From Anaerolineae bacterium (GTDB lineage Bacteria; Chloroflexota; Anaerolineae; Aggregatilineales; Phototrophicaceae), in the NCBI GenBank assembly GCA_022824365.1, contig JAJEAA010000034.1, positions 1-64,000 on the forward strand: a stretch of 64,000 nt of DNA, given 5' to 3'. The notes under the pieces are model-generated. The model saw nothing but the letters and a program-made list of their open reading frames with translations. It was not told the DNA's origin and searched no databases. Position 1 is the stretch's first letter. Each line of letters begins with the position of its first letter. Shown piece after piece: positions 62,218 to 64,000 of this stretch. The position numbers were made by a program, and so were the translations under genes.

Positions 62218-63846
62218 TTGAACTGGCCGTCTCAGTTTTGCCTGTGCCTTGCCTTTCCGCCAATCGGTCAAGTTTTTGAGGAAAATCTTATCAGCAGCTT
62301 GAATGCGGGCGAGCGATTGAGCGACACGTGGCGATTGGACTTCTGGGTGTTGTTCGCCGCCATTCTGGGGCCCGGCATGGTATTCATGGTCAGCATGGCG
62401 CTGAGCGTGGCGCTGCCGGCGATCCAGCACGACTTTGACGCCAGCGGCGCCGACCTCATCTGGATCGTCAACGCCTACACGTTATCGCAAGCGGCCTTTA
62501 TTTTCCTGAGCGGCTCATTTGGCGACCATTATGGGCGCAAGCGGAGTTATCTTATCGGGATTATTTTATTCGCTTTTGCGTCGCTGGTTTGCGGCACAAC
62601 CGGTTCCGCCGAGGCGCTTATTTTGGCGCGCGCGCTGCAAGGCGCTGGCAGCGGCATCATGATCACTTGCAGTCTTGCGCTTGTTGGCGCGTTCTTCGCT
62701 CACCATCGCCGCAGTTGGTCCATCGGCGTCTGGTCCGCTTTCACTTTGCTTTTTTCCGGCGCGGGTCCTATTCTCGGCGGGCTCTTGACCGAGGTCGGTC
62801 TGTGGCGGCTGATCTTTGTGATCAATATTCCGCTGAGCTTGCTGGCGATTCTGATATTGGTCAGAAGCGTACCGGAGAGTTTCGATGAAGACGCGCCAAA
62901 AGAGTTGGACATATCTGGCACCTTCTTGAGCACAATGGCGCTTTTGCTCAGCGGGTTTTTCTGCATCGAAGGACCGCGACGCGGTTTTGATGATCCGATA
63001 GTTTTGCTGGCGGGTCTTTCCGCTATCGCTATATTGCCCGTGTTCATCTGGATCGAAGGGCACAGTGATCATCCGATGATGCCCCTGAATTTGTTTCGCT
63101 CTCGCACGTTCACCGGCGCGAATACATTGACGCTCCTGCTGTATGGCGCGATGAACAGCGTATTCTTCTTCTTGCCGATCAGCTTGATTCAGGCGCAGGG
63201 CTACACCGCCTGGGCTGTAGGTTTAGCCTTGCTGCCGGTGACTGTATTCTTGGTTGGCTTCTCATTGCTTATGAGCCGCATTATCGATCGCTTTGGACCC
63301 CGGCCGCCTCTTGTCATTGGCCCGGTCGTAATCGGCGTGGCCTGTGTCCTGTTAGCAATGCTGGATTCATCGAGCGGCCAGGATACCTATTGGCGGACGC
63401 TTTTTCTGCCGGTTTGCCTCTTCGGAATCGGCATGGGTATCACGCTTTCGCCTTTGACGACGGCGGTTATGGCGTCGGTTGACGAGCATCATGCCGGTAT
63501 GGCTTCGGGCTTGAACAATACCGTGTCGCGCTCGGCGCAAGTTTTGGCTCTGGCAATCATGGGCGGGATTGTGCTTATGCTCTTTAGAGACGCGCTCTTG
63601 AGCGACCCGACTGTAGCCGCCTTGCCGGATGAGACGCGGGCTTGGCTGGATCAGGAATCGGTTAAGCTGGCGGAAACCAGCTTGCCGATTAGTCTCGCGC
63701 CGCAAACCAGGAATTACTTGCAGAGCCTGATCTATAGGTCTTTTGCCGATTCAATCAGTGTGATTATGTGGATCGCGGCCGGCACAATGTTCTTTTGCGG
63801 TTTGCTGGCGGCTTTGGTCATAGAAAGGGAACTGCCGCCAGAATAA
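62218..63846 (+). CDS. MFS multidrug exporter, DHA2 (14-TM) family
   Basis: Up to 542 residues; 14 predicted helices. ALPAIQHDFDASGADLIWIV and AYTLSQAAFIFLSGSFGDHY with GRKR form motif A, and VGAFFAHHRRSWSIGVWSAF and GAGPILGGLL are the antiporter motif C region. It would expel drugs by proton antiport. No ATG is in frame before the first helix; the start is TTG at 62218 or another rare codon near 62290-62300. Its 5' end is uncertain. Confidence 0.85.
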   Translation: MNWPSQFCLCLAFPPIGQVFEENLISSLNAGERLSDTWRLDFWVLFAAILGPGMVFMVSMALSVALPAIQHDFDASGADLIWIVNAYTLSQAAFIFLSGSFGDHYGRKRSYLIGIILFAFASLVCGTTGSAEALILARALQGAGSGIMITCSLALVGAFFAHHRRSWSIGVWSAFTLLFSGAGPILGGLLTEVGLWRLIFVINIPLSLLAILILVRSVPESFDEDAPKELDISGTFLSTMALLLSGFFCIEGPRRGFDDPIVLLAGLSAIAILPVFIWIEGHSDHPMMPLNLFRSRTFTGANTLTLLLYGAMNSVFFFLPISLIQAQGYTAWAVGLALLPVTVFLVGFSLLMSRIIDRFGPRPPLVIGPVVIGVACVLLAMLDSSSGQDTYWRTLFLPVCLFGIGMGITLSPLTTAVMASVDEHHAGMASGLNNTVSRSAQVLALAIMGGIVLMLFRDALLSDPTVAALPDETRAWLDQESVKLAETSLPISLAPQTRNYLQSLIYRSFADSISVIMWIAAGTMFFCGLLAALVIERELPPE

Positions 63847-64000
63847 GTCCTGGCGCGCGTGTCACTTGCCTGTACGCATGCAAGCGCCGGTCGAGAATAT
63901 TTGTAACGTGTAGTATCTTGGTTGTTTTCAGTATCAAATCGCCTTCGCTGTGATACGCTGAGGGAAGTGAGTTGGCTAGATTCTCGAAGTTCAGGATGAA
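63847..64000. other. Window end, no gene seen
   Basis: No supported gene in the last 154 bases. Confidence 0.4.

Noticed and set aside
1..64000. tRNA, rRNA or CRISPR array
   Set aside because: No tRNA T-loop, rRNA segment or spaced direct repeat was recognised by eye. A tool scan would be decisive.

Overview
The window looks like a piece of an environmental bacterial chromosome, GC-rich (roughly 57-60%) in most genes. My best guess is a Chloroflexota (Anaerolineae-like) genome. That is inference from gene content: unclustered housekeeping genes, many solute-binding and sugar ABC genes, GH4, mandelate racemase, sulfatase and phytanoyl-dioxygenase genes, and SH3/CARDB surface proteins. No rRNA, tRNA or CRISPR array was seen. 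Housekeeping genes are recA, surE, coaBC, tsaB/tsaE, a class I fructose-bisphosphate aldolase and priA.

Layout. 0-4.3 kb: the 5' end of a phosphate-binding protein gene and a peptide-type ABC system whose binding protein is convergent to its permeases. 4.6-12.7 kb: recA, a broken pentapeptide-repeat gene, small proteins, surE, a lipoprotein, coaBC, a VOC protein and a divergent GroEL-like chaperonin. 12.7-17.8 kb: a sugar ABC operon, a PhyH dioxygenase and a divergent AraC regulator, probably one catabolic locus. 17.8-23.3 kb: an accessory stretch with a retropepsin/small-protein pair, a secreted HNH nuclease split by a 13-base poly-C run, a MoxR ATPase, a flavin/F420-type protein and a REP-associated transposase (RAYT). 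23.3-31.3 kb: ALDH7, tsaB, tsaE, roadblock, a frameshifted GNAT, a CoxE-like VWA protein and an MNT/HEPN pair whose HEPN gene has an in-frame stop. 31.4-40.7 kb: sugar-acid and glycan catabolism (mandelate racemase, U32-like, sulfatase, GH4) around a C39-TPR protein and a tandem array of four small membrane proteins. 40.7-51.8 kb: a HEPN-like pair, a PepF-type oligopeptidase, DUF488, SppA, a beta-helix protein, an epimerase, a FAH-family enzyme, a PIG-L deacetylase and a toxin-antitoxin pair with a broken toxin. 51.9-63.8 kb: an MFS transporter, a glycosyltransferase, a second PhyH protein, aldolase, arylamine N-acetyltransferase, priA, small membrane proteins and a 14-TM type MFS exporter.

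Three dispersed repeat families were found by eye: GTAG-headed REP palindromes (one directly upstream of the RAYT gene), CTCTGTG-type short repeats, and a roughly 280-bp intergenic element present twice (23.0 and 49.9 kb). The strongest unexplained observations are the poly-C tract in the nuclease signal peptide, and the membrane-protein array whose spacers are copies of the 3' ends of both flanking genes. Several genes carry one-base or short lesions. Some may be assembly errors in homopolymers, so reads should be checked before calling them real.
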